64,000 nt of DNA, taken from positions 1 through 64,000 of the forward strand of contig CAJYXJ010000004.1 of assembly GCA_913778085.1 (NCBI GenBank). Reading direction: 5' to 3'. The translations under genes were made by a program, and so were the position numbers. Of this stretch, positions 53,464 through 61,516 are shown in pieces (within the stretch, counting starts at the first letter, position 1; every line of letters starts with the position of its first letter). This stretch comes from an uncultured Chryseobacterium sp. GTDB taxonomy: Bacteria > Bacteroidota > Bacteroidia > Flavobacteriales > Weeksellaceae. The notes under the pieces are model-generated. The model was given only the letters and a program-made list of their open reading frames with translations, was not told the DNA's origin and did not search any database.

Positions 53464-54387
53464 ATGAATAAATTATTCGGAGCTCTTTTATTGGTACCTA
53501 TGCTTTCTTTTTCCCAGCAGAACGAGATACTAGAGTATTTTAAATCGAAAGACTCTTTGGTTGGCGTTAAAGATCAGCATGGAAAGATCATTGTTCCGGC
53601 GCAGTTTAAAATTTTTTCATATCTCGAAGACGGCGAATTGGTAAAAGGTGAAACCATTTATTTTGACGGATACAGAGAAGATGATGAAGAAAAAAATGCA
53701 TCGGGATATGTGTATGACCGGAAAGGAAATTTCCTGTACCGGCCCTTTGCGTATGATAACGGAGCCGATTATTTCTCTGAAGGTTTAAGACGTTTTGTTA
53801 AAAACGGAAAAGTTGGTTTTGTCGACAGAAACGGCAAAGTTATCATTGAAGCCAAACACGATTTCGTCTCATCTTTTCATTACGGCTATGCAGCTTACTG
53901 CGACGGCTGCGACTGGGAAAAAACGGAAGACGAACATAAAGCGATTGTCGGAGGAACCTGGGGCGTGATGAATTTTAAAGGACAGACGGTAAATCCTGTG
54001 GAAATGTCGTGGAACACGGTGCCAGTAAACGGGAAAAACTATCCGTATCCATTTTCTTACAATCAAAAAGAGAAAACTATCCTTCAGTTTTTTGAAAAGC
54101 AGAACAAAAAGCTTTCCGAGCTCTATTATGTTAATCATTATACAAAATTGTCTGATGACGAAAAGAAATTATTCTTTGAACTCGTAGAACGTCCGAAAGA
54201 AAATTTTCCGTTTTATCAGGTCAATGCCTACGATTACAGGAAGGTAGAGGCTGGCTTATCCGGCTTGAAATTTCTGGTTTCAGAAGACGGCAGTAAAGTT
54301 TTCGCCCTCGAATATGATGATGAAAAAATTCCGTTTGAAACATGGCTGAAAGAACAACGGAAGCAAGCTGAAGAATTTCAGAAATAA
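53464..54387 (+). CDS. Secreted WG-repeat protein
   Basis: A 307-residue secreted protein (signal peptide ending LSFSQ, about 18). WG/KWG-type repeats are visible: DSLVGVKDQHGKIIVPAQFKIFSYLEDG, SGYVYDRKGNFL, NGKVGFVDRNGKVIIEAKHDFVSSFHYGYA, and GGTWGVMNFKGQTVNP. Such repeats form beta-rich, probably protein-binding modules. The last 100 residues are charged and helical. Function unknown. Confidence 0.82.
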   Translation: MNKLFGALLLVPMLSFSQQNEILEYFKSKDSLVGVKDQHGKIIVPAQFKIFSYLEDGELVKGETIYFDGYREDDEEKNASGYVYDRKGNFLYRPFAYDNGADYFSEGLRRFVKNGKVGFVDRNGKVIIEAKHDFVSSFHYGYAAYCDGCDWEKTEDEHKAIVGGTWGVMNFKGQTVNPVEMSWNTVPVNGKNYPYPFSYNQKEKTILQFFEKQNKKLSELYYVNHYTKLSDDEKKLFFELVERPKENFPFYQVNAYDYRKVEAGLSGLKFLVSEDGSKVFALEYDDEKIPFETWLKEQRKQAEEFQK

Positions 54388-54512
54388 CATCCGGATGCCC
54401 CGAATAAGTTGAATGCACTGCAAAAATAATGATGACAAAAAATAATAGGTTGTTGTTTTAGATTTTCGCATCACCGATGTGACAATTCAGGACACCTATT
54501 TATTTTGATATT

Positions 54513-54578
54513 CATTCCGTAGGAATGGAATCTGTGTAGCAAGAATGTAAATAGTACATCTGCATTCCGTAGGAATGC
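54513..54578 (+). repeat. REP pair upstream of the RAYT gene
   Basis: Two palindromes (CATTCCGTAGGAATG at 54513-54527 and GCATTCCGTAGGAATGC at 54562-54578) lie about 50 bp apart. The first is followed by GAATCTGTGTAGC (tail A), the second by TATCTTTGTA (tail B). Confidence 0.85.
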
Positions 54579-54586
54579 TATCTTTG
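54579..54586 (+). promoter_or_regulatory. -7-like box in REP tail B, upstream of the RAYT gene
   Basis: TATCTTTG fits TAnnTTTG and directly follows the REP palindrome, 23 nt before the RAYT start codon. Confidence 0.35.
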
Positions 54587-54609
54587 TACGGTGATGAAAA
54601 TAAATTTAC

Positions 54610-55083
54610 ATGCCCAATACCTATATACAGATTTACATTCAGGTTGTTTTTGCTACAAAAGGACGTGACATTAAGATAAGCTCTAATGTCCTTAATGAAA
54701 TAGAAAAATATATTTGTGGAATATTTACAGCTAAGAAACAGAAAGTATTGGCCATTTATGCCAATCCGGATCACATACATATTTTTTTTAGCTATAAAAA
54801 TCTACAAATCACCATTCCAGAGCTAATGAAAACCGTGAAAATAGAGTCTACAAATTTTATTAATGAAAAGAAATTATGTTTAGGGAAATTTTCGTGGCAG
54901 GAAGGATACGGTGCCTTTTCCTATGCTAAAAGCCAGAAAGATAAAGTCGTAAATTATATTTTAAATCAGGAAAAGCATCATTTAAAGAAAAGTTTTAAAG
55001 AAGAATATTTGGAAATGCTAAAAGCTTTTGAAATTGAATTTAAGAATGAATATCTTTTTGAATTTTATGATGGAGGAAGATAG
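54610..55083 (+). CDS. REP-associated tyrosine transposase (RAYT/Y1, IS200-like)
   Basis: A 157-residue Y1 (HUH) single-strand transposase. The first strand is YIQIYIQVVFATKGRD, the HUH motif is NPDHIHIFFSYKN, and the C-terminal helix has FSWQEGYGAFSYAKSQKDKVVNYILNQEKHH with the likely catalytic Tyr. It is surrounded by REP-like palindromes on both sides rather than by IS200 ends, which identifies a RAYT/REP system. The stop codon (TAG 55081-55083) abuts an inverted REP unit. Confidence 0.85.
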   Translation: MPNTYIQIYIQVVFATKGRDIKISSNVLNEIEKYICGIFTAKKQKVLAIYANPDHIHIFFSYKNLQITIPELMKTVKIESTNFINEKKLCLGKFSWQEGYGAFSYAKSQKDKVVNYILNQEKHHLKKSFKEEYLEMLKAFEIEFKNEYLFEFYDGGR

Positions 55084-55151
55084 CATTCCTCTGGAATGCC
55101 GATTTTTATGGATTATAATAAGCTACACAGATATGATTCCTCTGGAATCAT
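55083..55151 (-). repeat. REP pair directly downstream of the RAYT gene, inverted
   Basis: Palindromes at 55083-55099 (GCATTCC-TCT-GGAATGC) and 55133-55151 (ATGATTCC-TCT-GGAATCAT) have their tails on the left, so the pair is inverted relative to the upstream pair. The first unit begins at the last base of the RAYT stop codon. Confidence 0.8.
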
Positions 55152-55229
55152 GGATGTTATGAAATAAGATAATTAAAATTTGTATCTAAAATATTTTAAC
55201 ATCGGAGATATTTAAAATAGATATTATTA

Positions 55230-55295
55230 ATTCCATGGGAATAAAATATGTGTAGAAATATAGCATCGGATAGGAAATGCATTCCGGAGGAATGC
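55230..55295 (+). repeat. REP pair, degenerate
   Basis: ATTCC-ATG-GGAAT (55230-55242) with tail ATATGTGTAG is followed 50 bp later by GCATTCC-GGA-GGAATGC (55279-55295) with tail TATCTTTATAATCA. The order A then B is the same as upstream of the RAYT gene. Confidence 0.75.
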
Positions 55296-55354
55296 TATCT
55301 TTATAATCATTCCTAAATGCTGATTGTTGTAGGTACAATTAGCTACACAGATAC

Positions 55355-55369
55355 AATTTCTATGGAATT
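55355..55369 (-). repeat. Single degenerate REP unit, inverted
   Basis: AATTTC-TAT-GGAATT is preceded by AGCTACACAGAT, the reverse complement of tail A. Its tail-B partner is not recognisable. Confidence 0.6.
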
Positions 55370-55498
55370 TAGAGAAATTAAATTTATAGAATATGTGTAA
55401 TTCATTATAAAATAATTAATTTATAAAGTTGAAAGGATTGTGTATGGCGATACCCATAATCTGTATAGAGTCAAAAATAATTAAAGTAGTTTTTTATT

Positions 55499-55565
55499 CA
55501 TTCCGGAGGAATGAAATCTGTGTAGAAATATCGTATCAGATAGGACATGCATTCCGTAGGAATGC
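55499..55565 (+). repeat. REP pair upstream of purL
   Basis: CATTCCGGAGGAATG (55499-55513, tail ATCTGTGTAG) and GCATTCCGTAGGAATGC (55549-55565, tail TATCTTTGTA) have the same spacing and order as the pair upstream of the RAYT gene. Confidence 0.85.
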
Positions 55566-55573
55566 TATCTTTG
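55566..55573 (+). promoter_or_regulatory. -7-like box in REP tail B, upstream of purL
   Basis: TATCTTTG fits TAnnTTTG and lies 70 nt before the purL start, directly after a REP palindrome. Confidence 0.35.
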
Positions 55574-55643
55574 TAATCACAAAAATGGCAAATGCCAAAA
55601 AACATTGAAATAAAAAATAAATCTAAATAAAAACTGACATCTA

Positions 55644-58600
55644 ATGTCTCAAAACAAAAGAATTTTCGTAGAAAAAAGAGGAATTTTCGATGTGGAAAGT
55701 CCAAAAATTTTTGATGAAGTAAAAGCGGTGGTACCTGCCGTGCAGAAAGTAAAAGTGTATAATGTATACGACATTTTCGGCCTGAAAGACGGGGAATTTG
55801 AAAAAACAGTCAACAGTACATTCGTAGATCCGGTGACGGATATTCTGCATGAGGAAAATCCGGCTTCATCCATCCATTTCGCCATGGAATTTTTGCCGGG
55901 GCAGTACGACCAGCGGGCAGATTCGGCACAACAGTGCATCGCTTTGCTTACGGAAAATGAAAAATCGAAAGTAAGAAGCGGAAAACTGATCGAATTTGAA
56001 GGTGTTTCAGAATCGGACCTGGTAAAAATCAAGGACCTGCTGATCAATAAAGTAGAATCTCAGGAGAAAGATTTATCCATTCTGGATATTCCCGCTGAAG
56101 AAGCACCGTCGAAAGTGATTACCCACGAAAATTTCATCAGTTTTGACGACGCCCAACTGGAAGTTTTCTACAACAACCATGGATTTGCTCTAGGTCTGGA
56201 TGATTTGAAATTCATTCAGGAATACTTCAGATCTGAACAGCGGAATCCTACCGAAACGGAACTGAAAGTTCTGGATACTTATTGGAGCGACCACTGCCGT
56301 CACACGACTTTCGAAACGGAACTTTCAAACATTGGATTTGAAGGGCAGTTTAAACATACGCTAGAAACGATCTTCAGCGACTATATCGAAAAAAGAAAAT
56401 TCTTAGGCCGCGAGCTGAAGCCGATTTCCTTAATGGATTTGGCTACCGTTTGTGCCAGATATTTCCATAAAACAGGCAATTTGGAGAACTTGGTGGTTTC
56501 CGATGAAATCAATGCCTGCACCATCCAGATTGAAGCGGAATACGATGGTAAAAAAGAACCTTGGTATTTATTATTCAAAAATGAAACCCACAATCACCCT
56601 ACGGAAATCGAACCTTTCGGAGGAGCTTCCACTTGTTTAGGCGGCGCGATCAGAGATCCTTTATCCGGACGTTCTTTCGTATTCCAGGCGATGAGGTTAA
56701 CCGGTGCGGCGGATGTACTGGAATCGGTTAATCAAACCTTGCCGGGAAAATTACCTCAGAAAACCATTACCAAACAGGCAGCCAACGGATATTCATCATA
56801 CGGAAACCAGATCGGGTTGGCTACAACCATGGTTTCCGAAATCTATGATGAAGGCTATAAAGCTAAAAGAATGGAAGTCGGTTTCGTAACCGGAGCCGTT
56901 CCTGTGGATTGGGTAAGAAGGGAGAAGCCGGAAGCCGGGGATTCCGTCATTATCCTTGGTGGCGCCACAGGCCGTGACGGAGTAGGAGGTGCGAGCGGAA
57001 GTTCCAAAGAACAGGACGAAACATCAATCCACACCATGAGTTCGGAAGTTCAGAAAGGAAATGCAGTGGAAGAACGCAAGATCCAGAGGCTGTTCAGAAA
57101 TCCTGAAGTAACGAGGCTGATTAAAAAATCAAACGACTTCGGAGCCGGAGGTGTTTCTGTTGCTATCGGTGAAATCGCTGATTCTCTGGAGGTAAACCTG
57201 GATGTTCTGCCTTTGAAATATGAAGGACTGAACGGAACCGAACTCGCTATTTCAGAATCCCAGGAAAGGATGGCGGTTGTAGTAGATCCGAAAGATAAAG
57301 AACAGTTCATTAAATTCTGTAAAGCGGAAAACATCGTCGCGGTTGAGGTAGCGAAAGTAACCGACTCCGGAAGAATGCAGATGTTCTGGAAGGGCGATAA
57401 AATTGTAGATCTTTCAAGAGAATTCCTGGATACGAATGGTTGTTCTAAAACCCAGGAAGTGAAAATTACCCATCTGGATGAAGTAAAAGAGGATACTCAG
57501 GCTTTCAGTGAAGAGAATTTCTTAAAAATATTAAGCGATAAAAATGTAGCGTCCCAGAAAGGATTGCTGGAAATGTTCGACTCTTCCATTGGCGCAACAA
57601 CCGTTGCCATGCCTTTAGGCGGAAAATACCAGCAGACCCTGATGGAAGGAAGTGTTCAGACCTTGCCGATCATCGGAGCAAAAGACATCGAAACCGTTTC
57701 TCTGGCAAGCTGGGGCTTTGATGCGGAGATTTCCAAGCAGAATTCACTGTTGGGCGCTTCTTATGCCGTAGTGGAAAGCGTGGCGAAAATCGTAGCCATG
57801 GGTGGTGATTACAAAAACATCAGGCTGAGCTTTCAGGAATATTTTGAAAAACTAGGGCAGAACCCTGAAAAATGGGGGAAACCGTTGGCTTCATTATTAG
57901 GAGCTTATGACGCTCAGATGAACCTTGGGCTGGCTGCCATCGGAGGGAAAGACTCCATGAGCGGAACCTATCAGGACCTGAATGTGCCGCCAACCCTGAT
58001 TTCATTTGCCTGCGCCAATGGCGAAAAAAAGAACATCATTTCTCCTGAATTTAAAAAAGCCGGAAATAAAATCTATTTCTTCAGCCATACCGCTCAGGAA
58101 AGCGGACTGCCAAATTACGATGCTTTAAAAACGGTTTTCGAACTGATCTTTGAAAACATTAAAGCCGAAAAAATCGTTTCCGTAAAAACCGTGAAAGAAG
58201 GCGGTGTTGCGGTTGCCCTGGCGAAAATGAGCTTTGGGAACAGATTAGGAGCCGAGGTGAATGCAGAAGAAACAGCTTTGTTGTCTAAAAATATCGGAAG
58301 CTTAATTATCGAATCTACGGAAGAACTGAGCTCTGTTGACCTTCAGTTGATCGGAGAAGTTAAAGAGGATGCTAACATCAGAATCAATGGTTCCGAATTT
58401 GCTATTGAGAAATTATTGAAAGCCAACACCGGTACTTTTGAAAACCTTTTCCCGACGGTCGAAAAAGAAAAACTGACGATTGAACTGGACGAAAAATTAA
58501 ACTCCGTCAATCCGAGAAACATCATCATCAGAAAACACGGAATCGCCCAGCCGAAAGTATTCGCGCCGGTATTCCCGGGAACCAACTGTGAATACGATAC

Positions 58601-59339
58601 GCTGAATGCTTTTGCTAAAGAAGGCGCGGCCATCAGTAGCTTGCCGTTGATCAACATCAATCACCAGTTGCTGGAAGAAAGCATCGATGCATGGGTGAAG
58701 GAAATTGCCTCTTCCCAGATTTTAGCGTTCTCAGGAGGGTTCTCCGCCGGTGACGAGCCGGACGGTTCTGCCAAATTCATCGTGAATGTGCTGAAGAACG
58801 AGAAGATGAGAAATGCGGTTCATGAATTATTAGACCGGGACGGGATGATCATCGGGATCTGTAACGGGTTCCAGGCTTTGGTAAAATCAGGATTGTTGCC
58901 TTACGGAAGAATTAAAGACCTGGATGAAAATTCTCCTACTTTAGCTCACAATGCCATCAGAAGGCATATTTCCCAGATGGTGAACGTAAGAGTGGTGAAT
59001 GACGAATCGCCTTGGCTAAAAGGAATGAAGGACCAGGTATTCACCATCCCGATTTCTCACGGCGAAGGACGTTTTATGGCTTCAGAAGCCGAAATCCGGA
59101 AGCTGTATGAAAACGGACAGATCGCTACCCAATACCTGGACCTGGAAGGAAACGTTGCCCACGGCATGCCGTTCAACCCGAACAACTCTTTATTCGGAAT
59201 TGAAGGGGTTACCAGCCCGGACGGAAAAATATTCGGAAGAATGGGCCACCCGGAACGTTTCGCAGAAGGATTGATGAAAAACATCCCGACCGCAAATTAC
59301 CACAACATCTTTAAGAATGGGGTGGAGTACTTTAAATAA
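55644..59339 (+). CDS. purL: Phosphoribosylformylglycinamidine synthase, large single-chain form
   Basis: A 1231-residue enzyme that converts FGAR, glutamine and ATP to FGAM in purine synthesis. It is the fused type found in Proteobacteria and Bacteroidetes, so purS and purQ are not needed. Order: N-terminal domain; linker with TYWSDHCRHTTFETEL; first AIRS-like half with FKNETHNHPTEIEPFGGASTCLGG and LGGATGRDGVGGASGSS; second half with MGGDYKNIRLSFQEYFEK and IGGKDSMSGTY; and a C-terminal glutaminase with PGTNCEYDT, FSGGFSAGDE, GICNGFQALVKSGLLP (nucleophile Cys) and GRMGHPERF (His/Glu). Confidence 0.97.
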   Translation: MSQNKRIFVEKRGIFDVESPKIFDEVKAVVPAVQKVKVYNVYDIFGLKDGEFEKTVNSTFVDPVTDILHEENPASSIHFAMEFLPGQYDQRADSAQQCIALLTENEKSKVRSGKLIEFEGVSESDLVKIKDLLINKVESQEKDLSILDIPAEEAPSKVITHENFISFDDAQLEVFYNNHGFALGLDDLKFIQEYFRSEQRNPTETELKVLDTYWSDHCRHTTFETELSNIGFEGQFKHTLETIFSDYIEKRKFLGRELKPISLMDLATVCARYFHKTGNLENLVVSDEINACTIQIEAEYDGKKEPWYLLFKNETHNHPTEIEPFGGASTCLGGAIRDPLSGRSFVFQAMRLTGAADVLESVNQTLPGKLPQKTITKQAANGYSSYGNQIGLATTMVSEIYDEGYKAKRMEVGFVTGAVPVDWVRREKPEAGDSVIILGGATGRDGVGGASGSSKEQDETSIHTMSSEVQKGNAVEERKIQRLFRNPEVTRLIKKSNDFGAGGVSVAIGEIADSLEVNLDVLPLKYEGLNGTELAISESQERMAVVVDPKDKEQFIKFCKAENIVAVEVAKVTDSGRMQMFWKGDKIVDLSREFLDTNGCSKTQEVKITHLDEVKEDTQAFSEENFLKILSDKNVASQKGLLEMFDSSIGATTVAMPLGGKYQQTLMEGSVQTLPIIGAKDIETVSLASWGFDAEISKQNSLLGASYAVVESVAKIVAMGGDYKNIRLSFQEYFEKLGQNPEKWGKPLASLLGAYDAQMNLGLAAIGGKDSMSGTYQDLNVPPTLISFACANGEKKNIISPEFKKAGNKIYFFSHTAQESGLPNYDALKTVFELIFENIKAEKIVSVKTVKEGGVAVALAKMSFGNRLGAEVNAEETALLSKNIGSLIIESTEELSSVDLQLIGEVKEDANIRINGSEFAIEKLLKANTGTFENLFPTVEKEKLTIELDEKLNSVNPRNIIIRKHGIAQPKVFAPVFPGTNCEYDTLNAFAKEGAAISSLPLININHQLLEESIDAWVKEIASSQILAFSGGFSAGDEPDGSAKFIVNVLKNEKMRNAVHELLDRDGMIIGICNGFQALVKSGLLPYGRIKDLDENSPTLAHNAIRRHISQMVNVRVVNDESPWLKGMKDQVFTIPISHGEGRFMASEAEIRKLYENGQIATQYLDLEGNVAHGMPFNPNNSLFGIEGVTSPDGKIFGRMGHPERFAEGLMKNIPTANYHNIFKNGVEYFK

Positions 59340-59363
59340 GTAATCAGATACCTAAAATACTAT

Positions 59364-59397
59364 AATGCCTTTGTTGTAAAAACAGAGGCATTTTTCT
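59364..59397 (+). terminator. Terminator of purL
   Basis: AATGCCTTTGT (59364-59374) pairs with ACAGAGGCATT (59382-59392, one G-U pair), followed by TTT. Confidence 0.8.
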
Positions 59398-59421
59398 TTG
59401 CTTCCGTTTTCACAAATATTT

Positions 59422-59464
59422 CCGGTTTACGGAAAACCGTAATGAAAATGCTGAAAACCGCAAT
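59422..59464 (+). promoter_or_regulatory. Candidate operator: direct repeats of GAAAACCGYAAT
   Basis: GAAAACCGTAAT (59432-59443) and GAAAACCGCAAT (59453-59464) are 21 bp apart, two helical turns. A facing CCGGTTTAC (59422-59430) adds partial inverted symmetry. The array lies 45-87 bp before the start of the GTPase operon and looks like a binding site for a dimeric or LytTR-type regulator. Confidence 0.45.
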
Positions 59465-59508
59465 ACCTTGCCGAAGTAAAAAAGAATTTAAAAACAAGAC
59501 TTTTAACT

Positions 59509-60540
59509 ATGAATACAAAAATTACGGTAACCGACCTCTTTCTCGGTATTTTAGCTGTAATGCTTATTGGTGTCAGCTTTTACCAGACCTGGATGGGTCT
59601 GCAGCAGATCTTCGGAGGAAGTTCATTTATTGTCGCTTTGGTGCTTTCGCTGATCCTGCTTTTTCTTCTCTGGCAGATCAGGCGTGCAAAATCTACAGGA
59701 GGATCGGCGTCATCGCTGGGCTGGATTTACTTTTTCTTCGCCATCTTCTGCTTTGTAGCAAATTTCAATGCATTGTATACCCGGTTCATGAAAACCGATA
59801 TTTACACCACCGAGCTTCGGGATGTCAATGAAAAATTCACCAGGCTGGAAACGGATGTTGAATCCAAGCTGAATTATTCGGTGCCGGATGCTAAAATTCG
59901 GCAGGCCATAAGAAGCGAACTGAATCTGCTGAAAATCCAGATCAGCGATCCTAAAAACGTTGGGATCGGCCCCGAAGCAAGACAGATCCTGGCAAGAATC
60001 GAGAAAATGATCGGTAAGAAAGTTACTCCGCTTACCCCGGTGAGCGAAACCCCTGAAGGATATGCCGACCTGGCCGACCGGATGGAAGAACAGATTGTCC
60101 AGATGGTCTACAACCTGACGCCCGAAGAGAAAAATCTCATGAGCGACATCAGTAATGCTTCCTTAAAGTGGAACAAAGAAATCCAGAACCTTTTGCAGAT
60201 GACACCGGATGTGATCAATGGGATGGCGCAGGGCCAGATCGATAATTCTCTGACGGAATACAACCGTTTGGGCAGCAAGGCGGAATCGATCCTGGGAAGG
60301 GATAAGCTGAAGTTTGAGCCGGCACATTCCGAAACGCAGGAAGTGGGGAAAATAGGATATGCCTTCAGCCATGCCATCAAAAATTTCGGAATGTTCCCAT
60401 TAGTGGTGCTGGCAGGTTGTATTCTGCTGGACTTCGGGATTATGCTGATTATCCTTTTGATGCCGACGGAAAACAACAGGAATACAGGCCGGAACGAAAG
60501 TATTTTTAACAGCAGACGCAGCGGAAAAACAATAATCTGA
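59509..60540 (+). CDS. Four-helix membrane protein of the GTPase operon
   Basis: A 343-residue protein with transmembrane segments at about 10-30, 37-57, 70-90 and 292-314. The 200-residue middle loop is helical and coiled-coil-like (VNEKFTRLETDVESKL, IRQAIRSELNLLKIQI, MEEQIVQMVYNLTPEEKNLM, SNASLKWNKEIQNLL). No enzymatic motif is seen. It is first in a three-gene operon: the GTPase gene starts 13 nt later and the GAP1-like gene overlaps that. It is probably the membrane anchor or effector of the system, perhaps forming a pore or sensing the envelope. No family is recognised with confidence. Confidence 0.65.
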   Translation: MNTKITVTDLFLGILAVMLIGVSFYQTWMGLQQIFGGSSFIVALVLSLILLFLLWQIRRAKSTGGSASSLGWIYFFFAIFCFVANFNALYTRFMKTDIYTTELRDVNEKFTRLETDVESKLNYSVPDAKIRQAIRSELNLLKIQISDPKNVGIGPEARQILARIEKMIGKKVTPLTPVSETPEGYADLADRMEEQIVQMVYNLTPEEKNLMSDISNASLKWNKEIQNLLQMTPDVINGMAQGQIDNSLTEYNRLGSKAESILGRDKLKFEPAHSETQEVGKIGYAFSHAIKNFGMFPLVVLAGCILLDFGIMLIILLMPTENNRNTGRNESIFNSRRSGKTII

Positions 60541-60553
60541 TAAACGAAAAAGC

Positions 60554-61516
60554 ATGGATTGGAATAACGAACCTCTGAAGCCATTGTCTTTTAATAAAGG
60601 CAGTGAAGCGCTTAAACCTTTTAATTTTGATGATGACGATGCATTAAAGCCGTTGTCCTTAGATGATAAAAAAGAAACCATTGACGATCATTTTGTACCC
60701 ATTGCAAAAGGAAATGTTTCGGAAATCAAGAATAAGGACAGTAATTTTGTTTTCTTTTTCGGAACGGCATCTTCCGGAAAATCGGTGATACTGGCTACTA
60801 TGCTGTATTATCTCCGTTCAACAGCGGGAGTCATCAGGCCGAAAATAGGAACGCCGAATACCGCGGAGGCGGAAAGTCTGCTGTACGATTTTTTCGAGAA
60901 TATCAGCAAAGGCATTTTACCTGCAGGAACCGTCAAGGATCAGGTAACCCGGCTGGATCTGGTTTTTGAACCCAACAATAAATCGAAGAAGGTCAGTCCG
61001 ATCAACCTTACGTTTTTGGAGACTTCAGGAGAAAATCATAATGAAATCAGAAGAGGAGGAAACTATCACAGCAGTATAGAAACTTATCTTTCAGCAAATT
61101 TACCGCTTACGTTTATTATTGTAACAAGCTATGAAAATGCCCATAAGGATGATATCCTGATTAATACTTTCCTGAATAAACTTGAAAAATATGAGAAGCG
61201 ATTACGATCCGTCAATATTATTCTGGTCATTTCAAAATGGGATAAATCCGGAAGGACAGAAGTAGAGGATTCCACACAGCTGGACGATTTTATCAGGGAA
61301 AGGCTTCCGATGACTTCCACTGCCATGGATACCTACAGCCTGGCCAAAACATTTTATACCGTAGGCGAACTGAATGAGGATACAAACAGGGTAAGCTTAC
61401 TGAATCTTGACCGGGCCCAGAAGTTATCGGAATGGCTCTATGAAAGCATTTCTGGGTATCCGTTATATTACGAAGGGACTTTCTGGGAGCGTATAAAATT
61501 TAGTTTTACCAATTGA
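60554..61516 (+). CDS. P-loop GTPase of a conflict-type operon
   Basis: A 320-residue cytosolic protein. The N terminus (8-38) repeats an LKP motif three times (LKPLSF, LKPFNF, LKPLSL) in an acidic, disordered context. The GTPase-like domain follows: Walker A FFGTASSGKS (70-77), a G3-like LETSGE (155-160) with Glu instead of Asp, hydrophobic strand LPLTFIIVTSYENAHKDD, and strand IILVISKWDKSG whose SKWD (227-230) resembles the G4 [NT]KxD base-specificity motif. This fits the TRAFAC-like 'DO-GTPase' type described in predicted NTP-dependent conflict systems. The family label is inferred from motifs and neighbours. Confidence 0.65.
   Translation: MDWNNEPLKPLSFNKGSEALKPFNFDDDDALKPLSLDDKKETIDDHFVPIAKGNVSEIKNKDSNFVFFFGTASSGKSVILATMLYYLRSTAGVIRPKIGTPNTAEAESLLYDFFENISKGILPAGTVKDQVTRLDLVFEPNNKSKKVSPINLTFLETSGENHNEIRRGGNYHSSIETYLSANLPLTFIIVTSYENAHKDDILINTFLNKLEKYEKRLRSVNIILVISKWDKSGRTEVEDSTQLDDFIRERLPMTSTAMDTYSLAKTFYTVGELNEDTNRVSLLNLDRAQKLSEWLYESISGYPLYYEGTFWERIKFSFTN

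Larger units (their letters stand above)
55084..55643 (+). other. 560-bp repeat region between RAYT and purL
   Basis: No gene is seen. The region contains at least seven REP-type palindromes in both orientations separated by AT-rich spacers, and it directly precedes purL. Confidence 0.7.
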
